Origin: Limnovirga soli
Lineage (GTDB): Bacteria > Bacteroidota > Bacteroidia > Chitinophagales > Chitinophagaceae
Assembly: GCF_013106755.1 (NCBI RefSeq)
Contig: NZ_WHPF01000006.1
Coordinates: 331,072 to 395,071, forward strand
DNA: 64,000 bases
Direction of reading: 5' to 3'
The notes under the pieces were generated by a model that searched no databases, was not told the origin of the DNA, and saw nothing but the letters and a program-made list of their open reading frames with translations. Within the stretch, counting starts at the first letter, position 1. Each line of letters begins with the position of its first letter. Of this stretch, positions 1 through 8,226 are shown in pieces. The position numbers were made by a program, and so were the translations under genes.

Positions 1-1
1 A

Positions 2-487
2 CAGGAGCCGGGCATACAGGAGCATGTATTGTTTTACGAAGAATTGGTGGCCTATGTATCCCGCAAAAATATGGCCTATAAAAAAACATATTTATTAGAT
101 AAGGATATAGACCCCAATAAGCTTTGGTTATTGGAAGAAGGTCACTGCTTCCGGTCGCAGATTGTAAATTTATGCGAGCTGAGAAAATCAAGCCTGGAAG
201 GCAGCCATTTTGAATACGAAGCCGGCAGCCTGGAAACATTACGCCGCATGGTAGATATGAACGATGGCATCACCATTTTACCCGAACTGGCCACTTATGA
301 TATGACACCCAGACAAAAAATGCAATTACGCAACTTCAAAAAGCCCATACCGGTGCGTGAAGTAAGTGTAATAACCCACCGCCATTTTGTAAAAAAACGA
401 CTGGTAGAAATGTTTAAGCAATCAATTGTTGATTCCCTGCCCCAAAAAGTAAAACTTAATAAAAACGCCAATCTTATCAATATATAA
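2..487 (+). CDS. oxyR: OxyR-like LysR-family peroxide-sensing regulator, C-terminal part
   Basis: The reading frame is open from the window edge, so the N-terminal helix-turn-helix lies outside. What remains is the distal half of a LysR effector domain. The stretch GHCFRSQIVNLC has two cysteines nine positions apart, as in the redox pair C199/C208 of E. coli OxyR (GHC-x8-C), and the flanking LLEEGHC and GITILPELA also fit OxyR. The family senses hydrogen peroxide through a disulfide switch and activates catalase and peroxiredoxin genes. The end (TAA at 485-487) is natural. A general LysR regulator is the alternative, but the cysteine spacing favours OxyR. No target gene is visible nearby. Confidence 0.82.
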   Translation, partial: QEPGIQEHVLFYEELVAYVSRKNMAYKKTYLLDKDIDPNKLWLLEEGHCFRSQIVNLCELRKSSLEGSHFEYEAGSLETLRRMVDMNDGITILPELATYDMTPRQKMQLRNFKKPIPVREVSVITHRHFVKKRLVEMFKQSIVDSLPQKVKLNKNANLINI

Positions 488-527
488 TGCATGGTGGGCC
501 TAGCTGTAGGTTATAATGGCATCGCCG

Positions 528-547
528 CTTGCGTCGCACTCTTGTGC
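528..547 (+). repeat. dispersed repeat core, copy 1
   Basis: CTTGCGTCGCAC-T-CTTGTGC, preceded by GGCATCGCCG. One base (A to G) differs from the commonest right end CTTGTAC. It faces copy 2. Confidence 0.85.
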
Positions 548-711
548 GGTTAGTTGCTTTGTGCAACTTTTAGATGCCATAGGTTTTTATCTTCACCCTA
601 AAATAGATTCAGGACCTATTTTTGTGAGCAATTGGAATTACAAGAAACAGTTACTTCAAATTCACCATAATCCCAACATTTCAAGTTGTAGATCATTATA
701 TAACCAAACCC

Positions 712-730
712 TACAAGAGTGCGACGCAAG
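712..730 (-). repeat. dispersed repeat core, copy 2
   Basis: Reverse-strand match to the core with T at the variable position, followed on the plus strand by TATAGCCC. Forms an inverted pair with copy 1. Confidence 0.85.
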
Positions 731-898
731 TATAGCCCAAATATTATGGATATTGCCCGGCTACCATTAATAATTGCATTTGCTTGCATGATAGCGATTT
801 ATTTAAGCCTGAATTAAAATACGTTTTTAAAAAGTAAAAACACAAATGTTAACGGATTTTTATAAAACATTGTTCTTTTGTAAGAATAGATTTGTGAG

Positions 899-2005
899 AT
901 GAAAAGACACTTGTTGTTATTGGTGCTGTTGTTTGCTGCCGGTTTTTTGCATGCGCAGGATATAACAGGTATTTGGCGGGGGTATTTTAACTCGGGTTAT
1001 GGTTATTACAAGCAACAATATAAATATGAAATTCAAATAAACCAGCTGGCCAATAAAGCTGCTCAAAAAAGTATACAGGGCGTAACATACTCGTACCACA
1101 CTACCGTTTTTTATGGAAAAGCCACTCTTCAGGGAATTTATGATGCTAAGAACAAAAGCCTGACTTTTAATGAATTAAAACTGGTAGAACTAAAAATATC
1201 TGATAAAAGTGAGCCATGTTTAATGAGTTGCTATCTTGATTACAGCAAGGAAGATAAAACCGAAATTTTAAGGGGAACTTTTATAAGTGTAAACGAAAAA
1301 AGTAAAAAAGATTGCGGCTCGGGTTATGTTTACCTGGAAAAAGTAACTGAATCTGATTTTGAAAAAGAAGATTTTCTGGTGAAGAAAAAACCTTTGGTAA
1401 AACCCCCTGTTACCATTTTACCAAAAGACAATAACCCTATTGTACAAAAAAAGCAAGTACCAGAAAAGAAACCTGAAGTGGGAATTAATCAAAAGAAAAC
1501 AGTTACAGCCCCACCTGTAAATCCAAGACAAACCGGTGTTGATACAATTGCCATTAAAAAACCATTTGTACCCAAGCCGGCAGAAGAAGATCGAATTAAT
1601 AAAGAACTTACCAAAAAAATACTGCCGGTACCTGAAGTGATTAAAACGAGGGATAATCCACTTATTAAAAGTATTATTACCAATTCTTCGGATATATTGA
1701 TTCAACTATATGATAATGGGGAAATTGATGGCGATACCATAACCGTATTTGACAATAATGAAATTATTGTGAATAAAAAGGGACTAACGAAACAGCCCAT
1801 TACCATTAATTTAACTTCTGACATTCAAAATGCACATCACGAAATTGTAATGGTGGCTAATAACCTTGGAACTATTGCACCTAATACGGCTTTGATGATA
1901 ATTACCACCGGAAATAAAAGGTATGAATTATTTATATCATCTGATGAAAGAAAAAATGCCAGGGTAATTATTGATTTTAAAATGCCGGGAAAAGACACAA
2001 AATAA
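899..2005 (+). CDS. exported hypothetical protein
   Basis: A 368-residue protein with a clear Sec signal peptide (basic MKRH, then about 15 hydrophobic residues, cleavage after HAQ), so it is periplasmic or surface-exposed. The first 130 mature residues (DITGIWRGYF and onward) read like a lipocalin or glycan-binding beta domain. A lysine- and proline-rich linker follows at about 165-245. A C-terminal beta-rich domain of about 100 residues starts near SSDILIQLYDNGEIDGDT and ends with VIIDFKMP. I do not recognise a named family. It is followed after 21 bp by a small cytoplasmic gene, so the two may be co-transcribed. Nothing in the sequence shows a catalytic site. Confidence 0.75.
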   Translation: MKRHLLLLVLLFAAGFLHAQDITGIWRGYFNSGYGYYKQQYKYEIQINQLANKAAQKSIQGVTYSYHTTVFYGKATLQGIYDAKNKSLTFNELKLVELKISDKSEPCLMSCYLDYSKEDKTEILRGTFISVNEKSKKDCGSGYVYLEKVTESDFEKEDFLVKKKPLVKPPVTILPKDNNPIVQKKQVPEKKPEVGINQKKTVTAPPVNPRQTGVDTIAIKKPFVPKPAEEDRINKELTKKILPVPEVIKTRDNPLIKSIITNSSDILIQLYDNGEIDGDTITVFDNNEIIVNKKGLTKQPITINLTSDIQNAHHEIVMVANNLGTIAPNTALMIITTGNKRYELFISSDERKNARVIIDFKMPGKDTK

Positions 2006-2026
2006 GTAACCAATAAAAACACAATA

Positions 2027-2326
2027 ATGGGATTTTTTAAAAAACTTTTGGGCAGCGGGAATAATGGTGGTAAAATGGGTGATTTATTACAGCAGCTCAC
2101 TACAGATTTATCGCTTGATACAAATCAGGCAAATGAAATAAAAGTACTTTTTAAAAGTTTTAAAGAACAAAGGGCTGGCATAAAATCGGCGGGTGGAGAA
2201 AGGTCGCAAATACTTGCTGCAAGGCAGGCCATGACAGAAAAGATGATTAACTTGCTTTCGCCCCAACAGCAGGATATTTTTAAACAGAATGCGGGTAAAT
2301 ACGATTCGTTTTTACAACAATCTTAA
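2027..2326 (+). CDS. small hypothetical cytoplasmic protein
   Basis: A 99-residue protein without signal peptide. It has a glycine-rich start (KLLGSGNNGGKMG) and then a helical body containing LSPQQQDIFKQNAGKY. The sequence LTTDLSLDTNQANEIKVLFKSF followed later by MINLLSPQQQ resembles the helical LTxxQ pattern of Spy/CpxP-type proteins (first LTxDL-SLDTNQ, then LSPQQ), but here without export. It is the second gene after the exported protein at 899 and is closed by a strong bidirectional terminator. Function unknown. Confidence 0.65.
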   Translation: MGFFKKLLGSGNNGGKMGDLLQQLTTDLSLDTNQANEIKVLFKSFKEQRAGIKSAGGERSQILAARQAMTEKMINLLSPQQQDIFKQNAGKYDSFLQQS

Positions 2327-2327
2327 A

Positions 2328-2366
2328 TAAAAAAGGCACTATGACTAGAATGGTGCCTTTTTTATT
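2328..2366. terminator. bidirectional intrinsic terminator
   Basis: Inverted repeat AAAAGGCAC / GGTGCCTTTT with A-tract before and T-tract after. It lies between the convergent small gene at 2027 and glf, so it can serve both. Confidence 0.8.
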
Positions 2367-2377
2367 TTTAACTGGAT

Positions 2378-3487
2378 TTATTCTTTTTCTGTGATACCTA
2401 GACCTTCCAGAATGGAAGTTGCAAAATTCATGGCTCTGCCTATTGCCTGGTCCATATCATAATAACGATATTCACCTAATCTTCCGCAAATTAATACCTT
2501 GTCCAGGGTTTCAGATTCGGCTTTATATTTTTCGTAAAGCGATTTGTTTATTTTATCAGGAAAAGGATATTCATACTGATTTGGAGATTCTGGTGTAAAT
2601 GGTGTTTCATGAGTTAACAAAGTGCCATTTACATTTTTCTTGTCATCAGCATGCATCAAATGTTTCCATTCAATGGTACGGATTCTTGGGTCTTCAGGGC
2701 TATTATAGTTTACCTGAATATATGGCTGATATTCTTGGGTATCAGTTAAATGTTCAACCCTGCGTTGTTGACCACGGTATTTTAATTTACCAAATTTGTA
2801 GTCAAAGAATTCATCAATGGGACCTGTAAAAATAAGTAGTTTATTAGCTACCACTTCTTCCTTATGCTGCAGGTAATCATATTCAAGATGCATTTTTATA
2901 CCTTCTACCATATTGCGCATCATTTCGGTATATCCATTTCTTGGCAGGGCGTTCCATTTATGATTAGGCGTAAGCGTGTTTACATTTGATTTGTTTATGG
3001 TAATTCTTGTGGCAAGTTCTTTATCAAGATCAACACATTTTACACCCCATTGCTTTTCGGTATAGCCTTTTATAAACAACTCATAGAGCTGAACAGGCAT
3101 TTTTGCCAAACAGGCTTCCTCAAAATTTTGTGGTTCGCCCTGAAACAAATTCCATTCTTTACCTGCAATTTTTTCAATATAGGAATGTTGCACCGGCCAG
3201 TTAAGGTACTCTCCGTTTACCTTAGACATTAATACAGAACTCCAGTCGTAAAATTCAGAAAATCTATTTACGAATTTCCATATTTTCTCAGAGCCGCATC
3301 TAAAATAATGTGGCCCATATTTATGAATCATAGCACCGCTTTCTTCGTGCTTATAATCGTAAATATTTCCTGCAATATGGTCCTTTCTGTCAAGGATAAC
3401 AACGTCTTGTCCATGATCAGTTAAGATTCTTCCAATAGTACTTCCTGTTAAGCCTGAGCCAACAATTACATAGTCTGCTTTAATCAT
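2378..3487 (-). CDS. glf: UDP-galactopyranose mutase
   Basis: FAD-dependent enzyme interconverting UDP-galactopyranose and UDP-galactofuranose, the donor for galactofuranose in surface glycans. The 369 residues match the usual length. The N-terminal dinucleotide fold is plain (ADYVIVGSGLTGSTIGRIL, then VVILDRKDHIAGN). YGPHYFR, the region around EKQWGV and the final GRLGEYRYYDMDQAI are family hallmarks, including the arginine and tyrosine that bind the UDP-sugar. It lies 97 bp downstream of a sugar transferase on the same strand, which supports a role in lipid-linked surface polysaccharide assembly. A hairpin lies in the gap between the two. Confidence 0.95.
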   Translation of the reverse strand: MIKADYVIVGSGLTGSTIGRILTDHGQDVVILDRKDHIAGNIYDYKHEESGAMIHKYGPHYFRCGSEKIWKFVNRFSEFYDWSSVLMSKVNGEYLNWPVQHSYIEKIAGKEWNLFQGEPQNFEEACLAKMPVQLYELFIKGYTEKQWGVKCVDLDKELATRITINKSNVNTLTPNHKWNALPRNGYTEMMRNMVEGIKMHLEYDYLQHKEEVVANKLLIFTGPIDEFFDYKFGKLKYRGQQRRVEHLTDTQEYQPYIQVNYNSPEDPRIRTIEWKHLMHADDKKNVNGTLLTHETPFTPESPNQYEYPFPDKINKSLYEKYKAESETLDKVLICGRLGEYRYYDMDQAIGRAMNFATSILEGLGITEKE

Positions 3488-3517
3488 AGTGGTTAGTAAT
3501 AATAGTGTTAAAATTAA

Positions 3518-3548
3518 ACACGCCTGACCTCAAAGAGGACAAGCGTGT
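3518..3548 (-). terminator. intercistronic hairpin, possible attenuator
   Basis: Stem ACACGC / GCGTGT continues with two mismatches into CCTC / GAGG around an AAA loop. In the minus direction it is followed by TTTAATTTT. It lies between the sugar transferase and glf, so it could reduce or process the glf transcript. Confidence 0.45.
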
Positions 3549-3584
3549 AATATAATGTGTAAAAATTTAATGCAAGAATTGAAA

Positions 3585-4313
3585 TTAATAAGCCCCATCG
3601 CCTGTAATTACCACAATTGGAGTTTTAATTAAGATTTTCATATCAAGAAATAAGCTGTAGTTCTCGATGTATTCTGTATCATGGGTAATCATAAATTCAG
3701 CGCTGGTATTATTAACACGATCTCTGATTTGCCATAATCCGGTAATCCCCGGACGAACCAAACATCGGATTTCTCTGAATTCAGGCAAATGCTTTAACAT
3801 AAATGGAACAAGTGGTCTTGGGCCGATCATGCTCATATCGCCGATAAATACATTAAACAACTGAGGCAATTCATCTATACTTGTTTGGCGTATTATTTTG
3901 CCAATCCATGTAATACGAGAGTCGTTTTTAACTTTATGCAATATTCCCTTTTCCTGACCTGCCAAAGCTACTTCGTAATCAGTTTTTTTAACGCTCTGGT
4001 CGGTAACCATTGACCTGAATTTGAAACATCTGAAATGGTTTCCCCTATAACCAACTCTTTCGTTTGAATATAGAATGGGACCACGTGAGGTGAATTTTAC
4101 AATAATTGCAACTGTGATTAAAACAGGTGCTAAAGAAATAATAAGTAAACCTGATGTAACGATGTCAAATAGTCTTTTAAGCCCTACCTGAATACTTTTT
4201 TTCTCCAAAGACTCTTCAATCAAACGCTTCTTTTCAGGATACGTTGATTCAAGATGAATGTGCAGAACAGATTCATTAATTCCAGTTGTTTTGTGAAGAA
4301 GGTTTACTTCCAT
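3585..4313 (-). CDS. bacterial sugar transferase (polyprenyl-phosphate phosphoglycosyltransferase)
   Basis: A 242-residue initiating phosphoglycosyltransferase that moves a sugar-1-phosphate onto undecaprenyl phosphate at the inner membrane. After a 40-residue soluble N-terminus comes KRLFDI, one hydrophobic re-entrant helix, then RGPILYSNERVGYRGNHF, the KFRSM motif, a DELPQLFNVFIGDMSMIGPRP segment and the final RPGITGLWQI. These are the hallmark blocks of the WbaP/WcaJ C-terminal domain. The Asp-Glu of DELPQ is the catalytic pair in this family. It lacks the extra N-terminal membrane domain of full WbaP, which makes it the short form. It is the first gene of a pair with glf. A -7 box lies about 40 bp upstream. 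Confidence 0.92.
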   Translation of the reverse strand: MEVNLLHKTTGINESVLHIHLESTYPEKKRLIEESLEKKSIQVGLKRLFDIVTSGLLIISLAPVLITVAIIVKFTSRGPILYSNERVGYRGNHFRCFKFRSMVTDQSVKKTDYEVALAGQEKGILHKVKNDSRITWIGKIIRQTSIDELPQLFNVFIGDMSMIGPRPLVPFMLKHLPEFREIRCLVRPGITGLWQIRDRVNNTSAEFMITHDTEYIENYSLFLDMKILIKTPIVVITGDGAY

Positions 4314-4750
4314 AGATTATGTCGTTTTTAATTTGGTGCTTTCAGGATATGTTCCAAAGATAAGAGATTTGAAAATGCATTATGATTTTTTTAACACTGA
4401 TTAGAAAATTTCAAATAGTTCACTCAAATTAGATAAACTGCTTGAATTTTTCAAAAAAAAATCAGTTATATCAAAACATTTATCAATGATTTGAAAAATT
4501 CGTTAGAAAAAAGACAAAAGAAAATCAATTTTTATTCCAATTTCTCAATTAAAAAAATATTAATAAAATTTAGTATTTATACAGTACATAACAAAAAAAT
4601 GTATTTATAATAAATTTATTTACAACACTTTGCAAAAATATTATTCTAAAACTCCACCACTAATAGCATTTTTTTTTGAAACTTTTAGAAGTTAGAGGAA
4701 ACAATATCATAACATAAAAAGTGAAAACAAGCACACTTTTCCAAGCTTGG
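4314..4750. other. 437-bp AT-rich intergenic region
   Basis: Very AT-rich, with long A and T runs and no open frame or repeat of note. The part nearest 4313 carries the sugar-transferase promoter. The rest, next to the 3' end of the DUF3347 gene, shows no clear hairpin. Confidence 0.6.
4355..4362 (-). promoter_or_regulatory. -7 box TATCTTTG upstream of the sugar transferase
   Basis: Perfect TAnnTTTG on the minus strand, about 40 bp before the start codon. No TTG is seen at the usual -33 distance, so the assignment rests on the -7 element alone. Confidence 0.4.
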
Positions 4751-5362
4751 TTAAGGCCTGAAATCAATTGAATCTTCTACACTACCGCAATTAAGCATAG
4801 CACTTTTATATATGGGATGCTTATTACCCAAATAAGGGTTAATTATTGCATTTGTATCTGAAATCCAGTAAGCTTCTTCTTTATCGTTAAAAGCCATTGG
4901 ACATTTTTCGTGATAGATTACCCGCTGATCGTATCTAACTGTTTTAATTAGATTATATACATTTTCACTAATATCATAGAAAAAATGCCTTTTTAAAACT
5001 ATTGTTTCAGCATTCGCCAGATTGATTGTTTCTGCAATAGTATTATTAGAAAAATCTGTTGCGGTTGCCAAAATTGTAGTATCGGCCATTAATGTTTCAT
5101 AGTTAATTGCCTTTAAAGAGGCTTGAAACAATTTAGCTGAACCATTTATTTTAATAGTATCCCAGTTTACAAATGCATCTTTTAAGTCAAAATAGGCGTT
5201 AAGCATATTTGAAAAAGAATTATTAAACATATCACTATTTGTACTTTGTGTTAAAGCCTGTTGTTTAGGCTCACCAGGTTCATTTTCAGATTTGTTGAAA
5301 ACCACTAAATAAACCGCCAAAATAACTATTGCAAATCCTATGATACCTAATCCTTTTTTCAT
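4751..5362 (-). CDS. DUF3347 family membrane-anchored protein
   Basis: A 203-residue protein with one N-terminal membrane helix (residues 5-22) and a periplasmic domain. The C-terminus CPMAFNDKEEAYWISD, then NPYLGN and LNCGSVED, is the signature of DUF3347. That domain is found alone or fused to CusB-type metal efflux adaptors, with conserved Cys and Met residues that could bind copper or a similar ion. Here the domain stands alone, with no efflux genes beside it. An insertion of about six residues (KHPIYK) separates NPYLGN from the last conserved cysteine compared with the usual NPYFGDKML-CG pattern as I remember it. A -7 box lies 14 bp upstream of the start. Confidence 0.75.
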   Translation of the reverse strand: MKKGLGIIGFAIVILAVYLVVFNKSENEPGEPKQQALTQSTNSDMFNNSFSNMLNAYFDLKDAFVNWDTIKINGSAKLFQASLKAINYETLMADTTILATATDFSNNTIAETINLANAETIVLKRHFFYDISENVYNLIKTVRYDQRVIYHEKCPMAFNDKEEAYWISDTNAIINPYLGNKHPIYKSAMLNCGSVEDSIDFRP

Positions 5363-5375
5363 GTAAAGTTTTAAA

Positions 5376-5383
5376 CAAATTTA
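5376..5383 (-). promoter_or_regulatory. -7 box TAAATTTG upstream of the DUF3347 gene
   Basis: Perfect TAnnTTTG on the minus strand, leaving a short leader before the ATG at 5362. The -33 element is not clear. Confidence 0.38.
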
Positions 5384-5518
5384 CCAATTCTTCAATCAGG
5401 AAATATATTTTAAAAATTAAAATGAGTTGAGTTCGTGTTTCTGCATCTGCATATAATTAATCGTAAACCTGGCAAAAAGGATAACAGTTCTTGTAGATTA
5501 TTTTAATTTTGTTTCAAA

Positions 5519-5595
5519 GCGTTAGGGATTGCAGCGGAAAGCCCGCAGCGCAGCGAGGACTTGCAGCGGAAAGCCCGACCTAAAGGGTAACGCCC
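5519..5595. repeat. GC-rich dispersed repeat, second family, copy 1
   Basis: Begins GCGTTAGGGATT and ends GGGTAACGCCC, so the tips GCGTT / AACGC are inverted. Inside are two direct 15-bp copies of GCAGCGGAAAGCCCG separated by 16 bp. About 85% identical by eye to the element at 9114-9191. Much richer in GC than its surroundings. Confidence 0.85.
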
Positions 5596-5704
5596 AATAT
5601 GCTTTTTATTTTCAGGTATTACTGTTAACTTATCATCCTGATTATAGTATATGCTTTTGCTAAAGCTGTACATTTGATTTTACTGATTGCAAAAATTGCC
5701 ATTT

Positions 5705-6976
5705 ATGGAAGCTTACGGAAAAATTTTATTGATTGCAATGCCCGCATTTTTATTGTTGGTGCTTTTTGAGAAATGGTATGGCTGGAGAAAGGGAATGGAT
5801 ACTGTTACCGGCATGGATATGATTAGCAGCCTTAGCAGTGGTATTACCAATGTAACAAAAGATGTTTTAGGAATCGGCATCACCATTTTATCGTATGAAT
5901 GGCTGGTTAACCATATTGCAATTTACCATGTTGAAAACAGTTTACTTGTTTACAGTATTAGCTTTTTGGTGCTCGACTTTGCCGGTTATTGGGTACACCG
6001 GTTTGACCATAAAATAAATTTTTTGTGGAATAGCCATATTGTACACCATAGCAGTGAAGAATTTAATTTGGCCTGTGCATTAAGACAAAGTATTTCAGTT
6101 TTTGTACGCATATTTTCGTTTTTATTAATACCTGCAGCCTTATTGGGTGTACCGGCAAATGTAATTGCAGTAGTAGCCCCACTTCATTTATTTGCCCAAT
6201 TCTGGTATCATACAAGGCATATAAATAAAATGGGCATTTTAGAGAAATTTTTGGTTACACCTTCTCATCATAGGGTTCACCATGCTATAAACCCGGAATA
6301 TATAGATAAAAATATGGGCCAGATTTTTATTTTTTGGGATAAATTATTTGGCACATTTCAGGAAGAATTAGCGCATGTGCCACCAGTTTATGGCATTACC
6401 AGACCGGTACAAACATGGAACCCCATTAAAATTAATTTCCAGCATATGTGGTTATTAATTAAAGATGCATGGAGAACCAATTCCATAAAAGATAAACTAC
6501 GCATTTGGTTTATGCCAACTGGCTGGCGACCAGCAGATGTTGCGCAAAAATATCCCGTACAAAAAATTGAGGACGTATACCACTTTAATAAGTATGCCAC
6601 CTCACACACCAATAAATTGTATTACTGGGTTTGGGTACAAATGATAGCGTTATTATTAATCATCAGCTATTTATTTGCCAATATTGCTACAATTGGTACG
6701 CCGAACATGTTTTATTATGGTGCATTTATATTTGTTTATGTGTATTCGTTTACAGAATTAATGGATAAAAATACCAATGCAGTGTTGTACGAAATTGCGA
6801 AATGTATTTTAGGGCTGGCTATTATTATATATATGGGCGATTGGTTTGGAGCTAACAAGCTTTCCCCCATTATTACCATAGCATTGGCAACTTATTTTAT
6901 TTTATCTATTGGTATAAGTATTTGGATATACTTTGTGGAATTTAAAACCCAGCACACGGTAGAAGCAATTGCCTAA
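5705..6976 (+). CDS. sterol desaturase / fatty acid hydroxylase family membrane enzyme
   Basis: An integral membrane di-iron oxygenase-type protein. The histidine clusters of the superfamily are all present: WVHRFDH, HIVHHSSEEFN, HTRHIN and HHRVHH. The N-terminal half has about four membrane helices and the C-terminal third (after WRPADV) has three or four more, longer than the simplest members. Family members hydroxylate or desaturate lipids such as sterols, fatty acids or carotenoids. The substrate here is unknown. I take the ATG at 5705. A TTG six codons earlier at 5687 is in frame but less likely. A perfect terminator follows. Confidence 0.88.
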   Translation: MEAYGKILLIAMPAFLLLVLFEKWYGWRKGMDTVTGMDMISSLSSGITNVTKDVLGIGITILSYEWLVNHIAIYHVENSLLVYSISFLVLDFAGYWVHRFDHKINFLWNSHIVHHSSEEFNLACALRQSISVFVRIFSFLLIPAALLGVPANVIAVVAPLHLFAQFWYHTRHINKMGILEKFLVTPSHHRVHHAINPEYIDKNMGQIFIFWDKLFGTFQEELAHVPPVYGITRPVQTWNPIKINFQHMWLLIKDAWRTNSIKDKLRIWFMPTGWRPADVAQKYPVQKIEDVYHFNKYATSHTNKLYYWVWVQMIALLLIISYLFANIATIGTPNMFYYGAFIFVYVYSFTELMDKNTNAVLYEIAKCILGLAIIIYMGDWFGANKLSPIITIALATYFILSIGISIWIYFVEFKTQHTVEAIA

Positions 6977-6989
6977 TAAAAATTGGGCA

Positions 6990-7021
6990 ATAAAAAAGCC
7001 TGCTAATAGCAGGCCTTTTTA
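6990..7021 (+). terminator. intrinsic terminator
   Basis: AAAAAAGCCTGCT, loop AAT, AGCAGGCCTTTTT immediately after the sterol-desaturase-family gene. Confidence 0.88.
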
Positions 7022-7100
7022 TTGTTAATCATTAACTGATTGCTGACTTATTATATATACATTATTATGTACCGGGCTGACAGGTATCAACTCAACTTTA

Positions 7101-7120
7101 CTTGCGTCGCACACTTGTAC
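7101..7120 (+). repeat. dispersed repeat core, copy 3
   Basis: Exact CTTGCGTCGCACACTTGTAC, preceded by AACTTTA and, 30 bp further up, ACCGGGC. Lies between two convergent genes. Confidence 0.9.
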
Positions 7121-7164
7121 ACTATTAACATTGCGCAACACGAAACAGCCAAATACATTTAAAA

Positions 7165-7863
7165 CTAATTATTTGGAGCTCCGGCATTTACCCATTTTTC
7201 AATTTGGGTAATATTGCAATCACTCAACATAGGAGAACCTTGTGGCATTGGAGAATAACCAGGCGCATGGGTAATAGATCCAACCAAACGGCCATTTAAA
7301 GCTACTGTTTGAACACCTGAGTACACTGAAAGGTCAATACCGGCAGACGCATTTTTACCACTATGGCAACCAATACAATTATTTGTCATAATAGGCGCCA
7401 CTCCTCCGCTATAGGTATATACAGATGTATCGCAGGCAGAACAATTAGTTGTATTTTTTGCACCTTGCCTTATCCATCTTCTTATCAAAGTTTCCTGCTC
7501 AGTGGTAAGTTTGGTATTACCTTTTGGAGGCATCTCACCTTCAGCAATTACTGTGTATACTTCGCTCTGCTGCGGGTGGTAGGGTACAATACCTTTCTTC
7601 ATAATATTATTATACGAATCAAGTACATAACCTTCTTTATGCGATTTTGCATCATGACAGCCACTTTTGGCACAACTACTCTGGAAAATAGGTAACACTT
7701 CTCCTTCAAAACATACTGGCGGGGCTTTAGCATCCAGCAAATCCTGGGCTGCAATACTGTCCTGGTAAGCTTTTGTCTGGTTAATATCCGGTGAATTTAC
7801 GGATCGTTGGCAGGCAAAAAACAGCAGTAATATAACTGCAAATAACAATGCTGATTTTTTCAT
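7165..7863 (-). CDS. c-type cytochrome domain lipoprotein
   Basis: A 232-residue lipoprotein (hydrophobic leader then FACQR, cleaved before Cys18) probably held in the periplasm or at the outer membrane. The C-terminal part has a normal haem site, CIGCH, and a distal methionine-rich stretch (YSPMPQGSPML) able to supply axial Met. Earlier, CAKSGCH is a CX4CH site and later MPPKGN is the typical Met-Pro-Pro ligand motif. This is the arrangement of the Planctomycete-type cytochrome C domain pairs found in many Bacteroidota lipoproteins. A third CSAC lacks the histidine. It probably carries two haems and shuttles electrons. No dehydrogenase partner is adjacent. Confidence 0.82.
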   Translation of the reverse strand: MKKSALLFAVILLLFFACQRSVNSPDINQTKAYQDSIAAQDLLDAKAPPVCFEGEVLPIFQSSCAKSGCHDAKSHKEGYVLDSYNNIMKKGIVPYHPQQSEVYTVIAEGEMPPKGNTKLTTEQETLIRRWIRQGAKNTTNCSACDTSVYTYSGGVAPIMTNNCIGCHSGKNASAGIDLSVYSGVQTVALNGRLVGSITHAPGYSPMPQGSPMLSDCNITQIEKWVNAGAPNN

Positions 7864-8226
7864 ATTCGTCGCGGTTTGGTTAAATAGTTGAGTGCCATTA
7901 AAAAAATGTGCTACACATAGCCATTCAGTTTAACAGCTGGTTTAATAACTTAACAATCAGGTTGTAATTGAGGAATATTAAAGGGTGGAAATACTAATAA
8001 TTGAAGAACGTAATTTTTAACAAAAGAAAAATACACAACCTACTTACCCCGCATTTATTCCAGCTCAACACTGCTAAAACTTTGCTGAACCGGTATAGAA
8101 TTTATCTGATATATATAATTAAACAGTAGCAGGTACTACATTCAACAATCAGTTATAATAATTTTTAATAATACCAAAACAAAAATTATTTTTTAGCAAC
8201 TATCTTGCAACCTAATAAAATCTATA
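7864..8226. other. 363-bp divergent intergenic region
   Basis: AT-rich spacer between the cytochrome and permease genes. No repeat of the dispersed families and no convincing terminator. TATCTTGC near 8200 resembles a -7 box with one base missing. Otherwise I see nothing. Confidence 0.5.

Larger units (their letters stand above)
488..898. other. 411-bp intergenic region with an inverted pair of dispersed repeats
   Basis: Holds two cores of the dispersed repeat in opposite orientation (528-547 and 712-730), about 165 bp apart, with short GC-richer flanks (GGGCCTAGC near 497 and GCCCGGC near 757). An 84-codon open frame at 516-770 runs through both repeats and resembles no protein, so it is not called. 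A TAGATTTG box at 887-894 matches the Bacteroidota -7 element, but it sits only 4 bp from the next start codon and has no well-spaced -33 TTG. Confidence 0.7.
5363..5704. other. 342-bp divergent intergenic region with a second repeat family
   Basis: Contains the minus-strand -7 box for the DUF3347 gene and, at 5519-5595, a GC-rich 77-bp repeat seen again at 9114-9191. The remainder is AT-rich leader of the sterol-desaturase-family gene. Confidence 0.7.

Noticed and set aside
516..770. 84-codon plus-strand open frame
   Set aside because: It runs through two copies of the dispersed repeat and the spacer between them. No signal, domain or protein-like composition.
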